From assembly GCA_046597185.1 (NCBI GenBank), contig JBKJLF010000383.1:1-20139 (forward strand): a stretch of 20,139 nt of DNA, written 5' to 3'. The notes beneath the pieces were generated by a model. That model did no database searches, was not told the DNA's origin, and saw only the letters and a list, made by a program, of their open reading frames with translations. How positions within the stretch are numbered: the stretch's first letter is position 1; each line of letters begins with the position of its first letter. Positions 7,655-14,708 of the stretch are shown here, piece after piece. The translations under genes were made by a program, and so were the position numbers. This stretch comes from CAMBDR01 sp046597185. Its GTDB lineage: Bacteria > Pseudomonadota > Gammaproteobacteria > Burkholderiales > Burkholderiaceae_D.

Positions 7655-8363
7655 GACGCCATCCTGTCAATACTAAAAATATCAGTGCCACCCCGGCCAG
7701 GGCAAACCATTGAAAGGCATAACCTTGATGCTTTTCTATACCTGCCGATGCTTGCGGCCAAATTCGCCCCAGTTGATCTTGCCCATTCACCGCCTCGCTT
7801 TGTTCCAGCAACAAGGGCAACAAGCTTAAGCCACTCGCTTCGCCTGCCTCGGACAATTCAAGATTTTGCACAATCGCGCCTGTCGCCAGTTTGGCGTCAC
7901 GCCCCAATTGCATCAGGCGCGCCACCCGGCTGCGCACCACGGCGTGTAATTCAACACTGCCTTGCGGCGTGGGATACGCGGCAATCGCACTGCGATCTTG
8001 CTTGCTACGCGCCAACCAGCCGCGCGCCACCAAGACGGTTTTGCCGTTTTCGGCCAATTTAAACGGCATCATCACCCAAAAACCGGGTTGACCTTGCTGT
8101 TGTCGGTTATCCAGATACACCACCCACTGCGGCAAAAATTCCCCGCGCACCTGTACGCGCCGCCCATCCAGGGCTTGCGCGGCAAATTCATCTTGCACCT
8201 CGGCCAAAGCGGGCGCGCTCAGGGGTGCCAACGCCTGCCGGGTCTGCCAGGCTTGCTGCAAAGCGCGCTTACCCTCGGCCCGTGAAAGTTGCCATAAACC
8301 CAACGCCACACCCAAGGCCGCCAGACAAATGCACACCAATGCTGGAATCGGCTTAATCCGCAT
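7641..8363 (-). CDS. SURF1 family cytochrome oxidase assembly protein
   Basis: This is an inner-membrane protein that helps place heme A into subunit I. The 240-aa protein has the two-membrane-segment plan of SURF1. The N-terminal segment (about 5-22) ends in LGLWQLSRAEGK, and the C-terminal segment (about 214-234) begins YAFQWFALAGVALIF; both are the conserved family blocks. Between them lies a periplasmic domain with VQVRGEFLPQWVVYLDNRQQQGQPGFWVMMPF and VLVARGWLARS. It starts at ATG 8363, only 36 bp from the divergent twin-TM gene, and is the first gene of the SURF1, SCO-like, ctaA, ctaB, sco run. It overlaps the next gene by 14 bp. Confidence 0.94.
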   Translation of the reverse strand: MRIKPIPALVCICLAALGVALGLWQLSRAEGKRALQQAWQTRQALAPLSAPALAEVQDEFAAQALDGRRVQVRGEFLPQWVVYLDNRQQQGQPGFWVMMPFKLAENGKTVLVARGWLARSKQDRSAIAAYPTPQGSVELHAVVRSRVARLMQLGRDAKLATGAIVQNLELSEAGEASGLSLLPLLLEQSEAVNGQDQLGRIWPQASAGIEKHQGYAFQWFALAGVALIFLVLTGWRRGTS

Positions 8364-8399
8364 TACAATGCTACTCTCTTATTATTTCCTGCACCTGCC

Positions 8400-8600
8400 A
8401 TGAAAATCCTCGTTCCTGTCGCATTCTTGTTCATCATTGGCAGCCTGGCGTTTGCGCTGGTATTTTTAATGAAAGACAAAGGAAAAACTAACCGCACCGT
8501 CCATGCCTTGGCTTTACGCGTGGCGCTATCGATTTGCCTGTTTGCCATTATCCTGGTGTCGTACAAACTGGGCTGGATACATCCAACCGGGATTCGATAA
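8400..8600 (+). CDS. Twin transmembrane protein, DUF2909 family
   Basis: This 66-aa protein consists mostly of two hydrophobic helices (about 4-23 and 40-58) joined by a charged loop (KDKGKTNRTV). It ends in YKLGWIHPTGIR. Size and pattern match the small 'twin transmembrane protein' commonly found beside SURF1 in betaproteobacterial cta clusters; function is unknown, and a role in oxidase assembly is only suggested by location. It is the only plus-strand gene inside the oxidase cluster, divergent from the SURF1 gene and convergent with ctaE. A strong hairpin terminator follows. Confidence 0.85.
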   Translation: MKILVPVAFLFIIGSLAFALVFLMKDKGKTNRTVHALALRVALSICLFAIILVSYKLGWIHPTGIR

Positions 8601-8624
8601 AGCCGCAGTCCGCAGGGTATCACA

Positions 8625-8653
8625 AAAAAAGCCGCAACAAGTGCGGCTTTTTT
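8625..8653. terminator. Bidirectional Rho-independent terminator
   Basis: AAAAAAGCCGCA (8625-8636), loop ACAAG, then TGCGGCTTTTTT (8642-8653) form a perfect 12-bp stem with a GC core, an A-run on one side and a T-run on the other. It sits between the converging twin-TM gene (plus) and ctaE (minus) and can stop transcription from both. It therefore separates the ctaC-to-ctaE transcript from the SURF1-to-sco transcript. Confidence 0.92.
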
Positions 8654-8669
8654 ATCGCGGCAAAATCGA

Positions 8670-9530
8670 TTACAGCCAGTACACTACCACATACAATCCC
8701 AACCAAACCACGTCCACAAAGTGCCAATACCAAGCCGCACCCTCAAAACCAAAGTGATGATCTGCGGTGAAATGGCCGCGCATCACGCGGTACAAAACCA
8801 CCGACAACATAATCGCGCCCATGGTCACATGAAAACCGTGAAAACCAGTCAACATGAAGAAGGTTGAACCGTAGATGCCGGAGGTGAGCTTTAAATTCAA
8901 TTCGCTATACGCATGCATGTATTCATAAGCCTGAAAACCCATAAACACGGCACCCAGCAAAACCGTCGCAAACAACCAGAAGGCCGTTTGGCCACGATGG
9001 CCTGCGCGCAGAGCGTGATGCGAAATCGTCAAAGTCACGCCAGAGGTGAGCAATAAGGCGGTGTTAATGGTTGGCACCGGGAAGGGACCCATGGTTTTAA
9101 AGCTTTCCACTGTACCAGCCGGGCCAATATTACCCCATTGCGCGGCAAAGTCAGGCCACAGGATTTTGTTATCCAGGTCACCCAACCATGGCATGGTAAT
9201 GCTGCGCGCATAGAATAAAGCGCCAAAGAACGCGGCAAAGAACATGACTTCGGAAAAGATAAACCAGCTCATACTCCAACGATAAGAAACGTCGATACGG
9301 GCATTGTACAAGCCGCCTTCGGATTCTTTAATCGCATCGCCAAACCAACCGTATAACACCAGTAACGTGCAGGCAATGCCAGCAAAATTGGCATATTGGC
9401 CCCACGATACATCATTCACCCATGCCGAAGCACCGGCCATTGTCAACAGCAAGGACATGCCTGCCAGCACGGGCCATTTTGATGGGTTCGGCACATAGTA
9501 ATACGGTGCCGCTGCCTGTTGTGAACTCAT
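8670..9530 (-). CDS. ctaE: Cytochrome c oxidase subunit III
   Basis: This is the third core subunit of the heme-copper oxidase in the inner membrane. The 286-aa protein has the seven-helix pattern of subunit III, with conserved blocks SYRWSMSWFIFSEVMFFAAFFGALFYAR, TSGVTLTISHHALRAGHRGQ, STFFMLTGFHGFHVTMGAIML and FEGAAWYWHFVDVVWLGLYVVVYWL at the C-terminus. The start ATG 9530 has GGAG at good distance. It is the last gene of the ctaC operon, ending just before the bidirectional terminator. The 85-bp gap upstream contains two AGCGTGA copies with an 11-bp period on the minus strand but no clear promoter. Confidence 0.97.
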   Translation of the reverse strand: MSSQQAAAPYYYVPNPSKWPVLAGMSLLLTMAGASAWVNDVSWGQYANFAGIACTLLVLYGWFGDAIKESEGGLYNARIDVSYRWSMSWFIFSEVMFFAAFFGALFYARSITMPWLGDLDNKILWPDFAAQWGNIGPAGTVESFKTMGPFPVPTINTALLLTSGVTLTISHHALRAGHRGQTAFWLFATVLLGAVFMGFQAYEYMHAYSELNLKLTSGIYGSTFFMLTGFHGFHVTMGAIMLSVVLYRVMRGHFTADHHFGFEGAAWYWHFVDVVWLGLYVVVYWL

Positions 9531-9615
9531 TTTTTTCTCCCTGATTCTGTCAATCTCAAAAACTGACCTGGTTAACTACCTGATAATTCACGCTAATCTC
9601 ACGCTATTCATTCAA

Positions 9616-9840
9616 CTATTTGGCAACCACACTTTTGACGATCAAAATCAAGATCGTCACAAACAAAGCGGCACCCAGAACACCCGCAATAATCACATGC
9701 AGCGGATTCAGCTTGGCCACATCATGTTCCAAATCGCGCTTTCTGCGGATGCCCAAAAACGACCAAAATACCGCTTTGATGGTCGCACCCAAAGCAAGTT
9801 TGCGCTGACTGGCCTGTTTCAAATCCTGCGGTTCCTGCAT
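9616..9840 (-). CDS. DUF2970 small membrane protein
   Basis: The 74-aa protein has a polar N-terminus, an amphipathic part (ATIKAVFWSFLGIRRKRDLEHDVAKLNP) and one C-terminal membrane segment (about 48-70, HVIIAGVLGAALFVTILILIV). This is the pattern of DUF2970 proteins, which often sit between ctaG and ctaE in betaproteobacteria. Function is unknown; help with oxidase assembly is a guess from location. ATG 9840 has AAGGGAT upstream, overlapping the end of ctaG, which stops 5 bp before. Confidence 0.83.
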   Translation of the reverse strand: MQEPQDLKQASQRKLALGATIKAVFWSFLGIRRKRDLEHDVAKLNPLHVIIAGVLGAALFVTILILIVKSVVAK

Positions 9841-9845
9841 AATTT

Positions 9846-10409
9846 CTATCCCTTGTGCAAACCCGCAATTTCAAAAAACGTGTAGGACAAGGTAATCGTC
9901 TTGACATCTTTTGGCAAGGCCGGGTCAATATAAAACGACACCGGCATTTGCCTTGCTTCATAGGCCCCAAGCGTTTGCTGTTTAAAACAAAAACATTCGA
10001 TCTTCTTGAAGTAAGCCGTCGCCTGTTGCGGCGCATAGCTGGCTATTGCTTGCGCATCAATCTTGCGATTTTCTTTATTCACTACCTCATACACCACGTG
10101 CGCCAATTCACCAGGGTGAACTTGCATGCTATTTTTTACTGGCCGAAAGCGCCAGGGGCCGACATTGGCATTGGCATCAAATTCGACCGTAATCCAACGA
10201 CTGGTATCGACCTGGGTATTTTTAATATCCCCTTGATGACGACTCGTTTTCGCTTCCTGCGCGGTCAATACATTGATTCCGGTTAGCTCACAAATTGCAC
10301 GATACACCGGAATCAAAGCATAACCAAACCCAAACATGCCGATTGCCACCACCACCAGCTTGCCGAGCATGGTGGCGTTGATCCGCTTGGTAAATCCATC
10401 CAGGGCCAC
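9846..10409 (-). CDS. ctaG: Cytochrome c oxidase assembly protein CtaG (Cox11), copper delivery to CuB
   Basis: This is a membrane-anchored periplasmic copper chaperone for the CuB centre of CtaD. The 187-aa protein has one N-terminal membrane segment (about 15-36, MLGKLVVVAIGMFGFGYALIPVY) followed by YRAICELTGIN and the Cox11 immunoglobulin-like domain. The copper motif is ECFCF (Cys139, Cys141), with FYIDPALPKDVKTITLSYTFF near the end; all are family-typical. The start is GTG 10409; the first in-frame stop upstream (TAA) is three codons away, so no earlier start exists, although no Shine-Dalgarno is seen. An ATG at codon 14 would cut into the membrane segment and is less likely. It follows the 34-aa gene by one base. 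Confidence 0.93.
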   Translation of the reverse strand: MALDGFTKRINATMLGKLVVVAIGMFGFGYALIPVYRAICELTGINVLTAQEAKTSRHQGDIKNTQVDTSRWITVEFDANANVGPWRFRPVKNSMQVHPGELAHVVYEVVNKENRKIDAQAIASYAPQQATAYFKKIECFCFKQQTLGAYEARQMPVSFYIDPALPKDVKTITLSYTFFEIAGLHKG

Positions 10410-10410
10410 G

Positions 10411-10515
10411 TTAGCTTAACCACATACGTTTGGCAATCACACCCAGAAAAAATACGATTGCGACCGAGGCTAAAACCAATCCCGTTGTCAGGTTGGACTT
10501 CTTTGGTTGCGACAT
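10411..10515 (-). CDS. 34-aa single-helix 'cytochrome oxidase small assembly protein'
   Basis: This gene is easy to miss because of its size. ATG 10515-10513 is preceded by AGGAG at seven bases. The product begins MSQPKKSNLTTG, continues as one hydrophobic helix (LVLASVAIVFFLGVIA) and ends KRMWLS. It lies between ctaD and ctaG with an eight-base gap on the ctaD side and one base on the ctaG side, so it is part of the operon. Tiny proteins of this pattern are annotated at this place in other Burkholderiales oxidase clusters as a small assembly protein; its role is not established from the sequence. The strong ribosome site and tight packing support a real gene. Confidence 0.8.
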   Translation of the reverse strand: MSQPKKSNLTTGLVLASVAIVFFLGVIAKRMWLS

Positions 10516-10523
10516 ATCGGCTC

Positions 10524-12125
10524 CTATTGCACAGTCGGTGGCGTTTCAAAGGTATGGAAGGGCGCAGGGCTAGGCACCGTCCATTCCAAACCTTCCGCAC
10601 CATCCCATGGTTTCATGGCCGCTTTTTCGCCGCCTTTGATCGATGGCAAAACCACGAACAACAAGAAATACACCTGGGACAAACCAAAACCAAACGCGCC
10701 AATGGTGGCAATCATGTTGAAGTCGGTAAATTGCGCCGAGTAATCCGCATACCGCCGTGGCATACCTGCCAGGCCCAAAAAGTGCATCGGGAAGAAGGTG
10801 ACGTTAAAGGTGATGATGGAAGCCCAGAAGTGGAACTTGCCACGGCCTTCGTTATACATAAAGCCGGTCCACTTTGGCCCCCAGTAATAGAAACCGGCAA
10901 ACAGGGCGAACAAGGAACCCGCCACCAACACATAGTGGAAATGCGCCACCACATAATAAGTGTCTTGCAGTTGAATATCCACTGGCGTTACCGCGCAAAT
11001 CACCCCGGTCAAGCCACCCATGGTGAACACGAAAATAAAGCCGACCGCAAACAACATCGGGGTTTCAAACGTCATCGAACCGCGCCACATGGTGGCGATC
11101 CAGTTAAACACTTTCACACCGGTTGGCACTGCAATCAACATGGTGGCATACATAAAGAATAATTGGCCCGTCACTGGCATACCGGTCGTGAACATATGAT
11201 GTGCCCATACGATGAACGACAAAATCGCAATCGATGCGGTGGCATACACCATCGAATCATAGCCAAACAAAGTCTTGCGCGAGAAAGCGGGAATAATCTG
11301 CGAGATGATGCCAAAGGCAGGCAAAATCATAATATACACTTCGGGGTGACCAAAGAACCAGAAGATGTGTTGATACATGACCGGATCACCGCCACCAGCA
11401 GCATTGAAGAACGAGGTGCCAAAATGACGATCAGTCAAGGTCATGGTAATTGCGCCAGCCAACACAGGCATCACGGCGATCAACAAATAAGCGGTGATTA
11501 ACCAGGTCCAGCAAAACATCGGCATTTTCATCAGAGTCATGCCCGGTGCGCGCATATTCAGGATGGTGGTGATGATGTTGATCGAACCCATAATCGACGA
11601 AGCACCCATAATGTGCATGGCGAAAATACCCATGTCCATACCGATACCCATTTGAGTTGACAACGGTGCATACAGCGTCCAACCCGCCGCAGTGGCACCG
11701 CCCGGCACCAGGAAGGAACCCACCAGCAAAATGGCTGCAGGTGGCAATAACCAGAATGAAAAGTTATTCATCCGCGCAAAGGCCATATCAGCAGCACCGA
11801 TTTGCAGAGGAATCATCCAGTTAGCAAAGCCAACGAAGGCGGGCATAATCGCACCAAACACCATGATCAAACCATGCATGGTGGTCAATTGATTGAAAAA
11901 CTCCGGCTTAAATAACTGCAAACCCGGTTGGAACAATTCAGCGCGTATCATCAAAGCTAAAACACCGCCAGACAATAACATCACGAACGAAAACCACAAA
12001 TATAAGGTTCCGATATCTTTGTGGTTGGTAGCAAATAACCAACGCTGAAAACCATGCGGGTGATGGTCGTCGAGGGCGTGGTCATGGTGGCCTGTGGGGG
12101 CGTGGGCGTGATCCATAGTGCTCAT
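10524..12125 (-). CDS. ctaD: Cytochrome c oxidase subunit I
   Basis: This is the catalytic subunit with low-spin heme a, heme a3 and CuB, which reduces oxygen and pumps protons. With the start used here it has 533 aa and about twelve membrane helices. Heme a ligands are His84 (MHGLIMVFG) and His397; His395 binds heme a3 (VVAHFHYVL). CuB ligands are His260 in GHPEVY, with cross-linked Tyr264, and His309-His310 (WAHHMFTTG). Glu262 of the D-channel and Lys338 (PTGVK) are present, so it looks like a normal A-type oxidase. I chose ATG 12125 because AGGAG lies nine bases upstream; the longer open frame from TTG 12164 would overlap ctaC. The N-terminus is rich in His and Asp (DHAHAPTGHHDHALDDHHPHG), perhaps metal-binding or only a tail. 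Confidence 0.97.
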   Translation of the reverse strand: MSTMDHAHAPTGHHDHALDDHHPHGFQRWLFATNHKDIGTLYLWFSFVMLLSGGVLALMIRAELFQPGLQLFKPEFFNQLTTMHGLIMVFGAIMPAFVGFANWMIPLQIGAADMAFARMNNFSFWLLPPAAILLVGSFLVPGGATAAGWTLYAPLSTQMGIGMDMGIFAMHIMGASSIMGSINIITTILNMRAPGMTLMKMPMFCWTWLITAYLLIAVMPVLAGAITMTLTDRHFGTSFFNAAGGGDPVMYQHIFWFFGHPEVYIMILPAFGIISQIIPAFSRKTLFGYDSMVYATASIAILSFIVWAHHMFTTGMPVTGQLFFMYATMLIAVPTGVKVFNWIATMWRGSMTFETPMLFAVGFIFVFTMGGLTGVICAVTPVDIQLQDTYYVVAHFHYVLVAGSLFALFAGFYYWGPKWTGFMYNEGRGKFHFWASIITFNVTFFPMHFLGLAGMPRRYADYSAQFTDFNMIATIGAFGFGLSQVYFLLFVVLPSIKGGEKAAMKPWDGAEGLEWTVPSPAPFHTFETPPTVQ

Positions 12126-12141
12126 ATCTTCAAACTCCTGA

Positions 12142-13350
12142 TTAATTCTTACGAGCAGCCACAACTTCGGCTGGCTGAACGATATTTTCGGATGCCTTGT
12201 TCGACCAGTTATTGCGGGTATAGGTAATCACCGCTGCAATTTCGGTATCAGACAATTGCTTCCATGCTGGCATTTCAGATGGGAATTTGCCGGACTTTTG
12301 ACCATTCAACAGAACTTTGATTTGGTCAGCTTTGGGGCCAGTCACCAGTTTCGAGCCATCCAGTGCAGCAAACGCACCCGGCACGCCCTTACCTGTATCC
12401 TGATGGCAAGCCACGCAATTGGCCTTGTAGACTTTTTCGCCGCGCTGTTTCAATTCGTCGATGGTGAACACTTTGTTCGGGTCATCGGCCATGGCCGCCA
12501 TTTTCTTTTTCTGATCATCAACCCAGGCTTTGTAGTCGGCGTCCGATTTGACATTCACCACAATCGGCATGAAGGCATGTTCTTTACCGCACAATTCGGC
12601 GCATTGACCGCGATAAACGCCAATTTTTTCTGCCTTGAACCAGGTGTCGCGCACGAAGCCGGGAATCGCATCTTGCTTGACAGCAAAGGCAGGAATCATC
12701 CATGCGTGGATAACGTCGTTGGCAGTGAGCACAATGCGCACTTTGCGATTGACTGGCACCACCAATTCGTTATCGACTTCCATCAGGTAGTTGGCACCAC
12801 GCGCTTCGGTCGGTGGCAAACCTGGCTCACCGATTTGACTACGCGGCGTGGATAGGGTGGACAAAAAGCTGATGCCTTCGCCTTCGCCCTTGAGGTATTC
12901 ATAACCCCATTTCCACTGCATACCCGTCGCTTTGATGGTTAAATCGGCGTTCGAGGTATCTTTCATCGCCACCACGGTCTTGGTTGCAGGTAAAGACATG
13001 CCGATGACGATTATGAACGGTACGATCGTCCAAGCAATTTCAACGGCGGTGCTTTCGTGGAAAGTTGCAGGCTTGTGCCCGAGTGATTTTCGATGTTTTA
13101 AAATCGAATAGAACATGACACCAAACACAACAACAAAAATTGCCAGGCAAATCCACATCACAATGATGTGCAAAGAATACACTTGCTCCGCAATTTTGGT
13201 CACCGGTTCGGCGAAATTTAATTGATGGACTTTGGGCCCACCAGGACTATCGACAACAGTTTGCTTCAGTTCTTCAGCCCACGATGGAAAGCCAGAGGCC
13301 ATCAACGCGGCACCGAGCAACAACGATTGGAGTCGCTTTGCATATTTCAT
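12142..13350 (-). CDS. ctaC: Cytochrome c oxidase subunit II with fused cytochrome c domain
   Basis: This subunit takes electrons from cytochrome c through the CuA centre. The 402-aa precursor has a signal peptide (MKYAKRLQSLLLGAALMASGFPSWA), two membrane helices (about 56-85 and 103-124), a cupredoxin domain with CuA ligands His215, Cys250, Glu252, Cys254, His258 and Met261 (GQCAELCGKEHAFM), and a C-terminal class-I cytochrome c domain (Cys312-Val-Ala-Cys315-His316, distal Met360 in SEMPAW). The heme-bearing tail makes it a caa3-like subunit II. I chose ATG 13350, preceded by GGGGA, because it begins the signal peptide; a longer frame from TTG 13428 adds 26 unlikely residues. It is the first gene of the main oxidase operon. 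Confidence 0.96.
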   Translation of the reverse strand: MKYAKRLQSLLLGAALMASGFPSWAEELKQTVVDSPGGPKVHQLNFAEPVTKIAEQVYSLHIIVMWICLAIFVVVFGVMFYSILKHRKSLGHKPATFHESTAVEIAWTIVPFIIVIGMSLPATKTVVAMKDTSNADLTIKATGMQWKWGYEYLKGEGEGISFLSTLSTPRSQIGEPGLPPTEARGANYLMEVDNELVVPVNRKVRIVLTANDVIHAWMIPAFAVKQDAIPGFVRDTWFKAEKIGVYRGQCAELCGKEHAFMPIVVNVKSDADYKAWVDDQKKKMAAMADDPNKVFTIDELKQRGEKVYKANCVACHQDTGKGVPGAFAALDGSKLVTGPKADQIKVLLNGQKSGKFPSEMPAWKQLSDTEIAAVITYTRNNWSNKASENIVQPAEVVAARKN

Positions 13351-13376
13351 GTTTTCCCCAAGCACCCTAAAAATAT

Positions 13377-13390
13377 TATTTTTAAAAATA
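13377..13390. repeat. 14-bp perfect AT palindrome in the ctaC leader
   Basis: TATTTTTAAAAATA lies about 27-40 bases upstream of the ctaC start. On the minus strand the motif AATATTTTTA also occurs twice with a 15-base period here. It may be a regulator site or simply AT-rich leader sequence. Confidence 0.5.
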
Positions 13391-13483
13391 TTGACATAAT
13401 TGCCAACGCCATTTTGCTGAACAATCAATGCCCTTACCTGATGAATCTAACAAATTACCACAGCATAAAACGGACAATCCTAA

Positions 13484-13513
13484 ATTATAGCGACTTTTGC
13501 CTGCTTCTCACAA
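13484..13513 (-). promoter_or_regulatory. ctaC: Sigma-70 promoter of the ctaC operon
   Basis: Read on the minus strand, a perfect TATAAT (plus 13484-13489) lies 18 bp from TTGTGA (plus 13508-13513, 4 of 6 to the -35 consensus). Transcription would start near 13477, giving an untranslated leader of roughly 125 bases before ctaC. Confidence 0.6.
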
Positions 13514-13570
13514 GCTCCAAACCAATTCCCTAGTCCGATAGTCTGGTAACTTGTCTCTAATTGCGTCACT

Positions 13571-14518
13571 TCAGCCTGATTTTCGTGGCCAATCGAAACG
13601 AATAACCGCTTCGCCCGGTGTTTTTTGGACAGGCTTGAACGCATGCCCATAGATAATTTCAAAGCGTAAAGGCAAGCGCCCATCAGCTGTGCGCTGCGCT
13701 TCCAGGGCAGCACGCAACTGTTGCCAAACGCCACGTCCGCGCCTAATTTTTTGCCGTGTTAGCAATGGATTTCCACCAAAAGCACGCACATCAGCAAGCA
13801 TTTTCTCGATTGTGGGATAGGTTACGGTAATCGTTTCCATATCCATCACCGGTGTTGCGTAACCCGCATTGACCAGCATATCACCGAAATCATGCAAATC
13901 AACAAAGGGCAAAACCGAGTGATCCATACCGATCTGCTGCATCGCGGCACGCAGTTGCAAAAATGTGTCGGGGCCAAAACAGGAAAACATCAATAATCCG
14001 TGTAAACGCAACACTCGCAGCCATTCTGCCAACACCAGGTCGGGTTGCGGGTGCCAATGCAAGGCCAAATTCGACCACAGCACATCACAACTCGCGCCAG
14101 CGATAGGCAATTGGGCAAAATTCGCCGCCACCAGCGAAGCTTGTTGCCCACGCAACTTATTCAACCAGCGCTGCCAACTCGCACCTTGTTGCAATGCCAA
14201 CATCGGCGCGGCAGCATCCAAGCCGATAATACTGGCGGAGCCAAAGCGCTGTTGCAACAAAGGTAAATCTGCACCTTCCCCGCAACCCAAATCCAACACC
14301 CGTTGCGGTGCAATTTTAATCAGGCTCAGGCGTTCATGCATGCGCTGCGCCACTTCGCGGCGCAAAAAAGTCGAAGCAGCCACGCGCTCGGGCCGGGAAA
14401 ACAATTGCCTGACGCGTAACACATCAATCGGCGCACTGAGTCGCGCGCCTGCCAGTGATGGCGATAAGGGCGCAGAAGGTACGGTGCTTGAAGGGTTGGG
14501 CGCAGACACGAAAGACAA
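13571..14518 (-). CDS. bioC: BioC-like SAM-dependent methyltransferase
   Basis: This is a class-I methyltransferase resembling malonyl-ACP O-methyltransferase, which starts the pimeloyl part of biotin synthesis. Of 315 codons, the conserved core begins near residue 33 with VRQLFSRPERVAASTFLRREVAQRMHERL, typical of betaproteobacterial BioC. SAM motif I is VLDLGCGEGADL (74-85), the acidic residue after strand 2 is Asp101 (IIGLDAAAPML), and CDVLWSNLALHWHPQPDLVLAEWLRVLR follows. The start is uncertain: the frame used begins at TTG 14518 with no clear ribosome site, and GTG 14509 is an alternative; the first 30 residues are low-complexity. No other bio gene is present in the window, so the exact substrate is inferred only. 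It lies upstream of ctaC on the same strand, 220 bp from it. Confidence 0.82.
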   Translation of the reverse strand: MSFVSAPNPSSTVPSAPLSPSLAGARLSAPIDVLRVRQLFSRPERVAASTFLRREVAQRMHERLSLIKIAPQRVLDLGCGEGADLPLLQQRFGSASIIGLDAAAPMLALQQGASWQRWLNKLRGQQASLVAANFAQLPIAGASCDVLWSNLALHWHPQPDLVLAEWLRVLRLHGLLMFSCFGPDTFLQLRAAMQQIGMDHSVLPFVDLHDFGDMLVNAGYATPVMDMETITVTYPTIEKMLADVRAFGGNPLLTRQKIRRGRGVWQQLRAALEAQRTADGRLPLRFEIIYGHAFKPVQKTPGEAVIRFDWPRKSG

Positions 14519-14640
14519 TTTATTCAGCCGAAAGCGCTCAGTTTACACGCTTATTGCCGTAAAGCTGAATTAGTTTGCGCGTATTTGCCTGTATTTGGCT
14601 GCAACGTGTTTGCAAGGGTGCGTGCGGGGCCGAAATTTTG

Positions 14641-14668
14641 TACAATAATGAACATACAATAATGAACC
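14641..14668 (+). promoter_or_regulatory. 14-bp tandem duplication carrying two TACAAT boxes upstream of the EAL-HDOD gene
   Basis: TACAATAATGAACA (14641-14654) is followed directly by TACAATAATGAACC (14655-14668), identical in 13 of 14 bases. Each copy contains TACAAT, 5 of 6 to the -10 consensus, about 40-70 bp before the start codon. No good -35 hexamer is seen at 16-18 bp from either copy, so promoter function is tentative. Confidence 0.4.
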
Positions 14669-14708
14669 TGGATGAACACCCCTGTTTGCCCAACTGCCTG
14701 CGGCCATT

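Noticed and set aside
10524..12164. Longer ctaD start at TTG 12164
   Set aside because: It would overlap ctaC, while ATG 12125 has AGGAG at proper distance and gives a normal N-terminus.
12142..13428. Longer ctaC start at TTG 13428
   Set aside because: It would add 26 residues before an obvious signal peptide that begins at ATG 13350.
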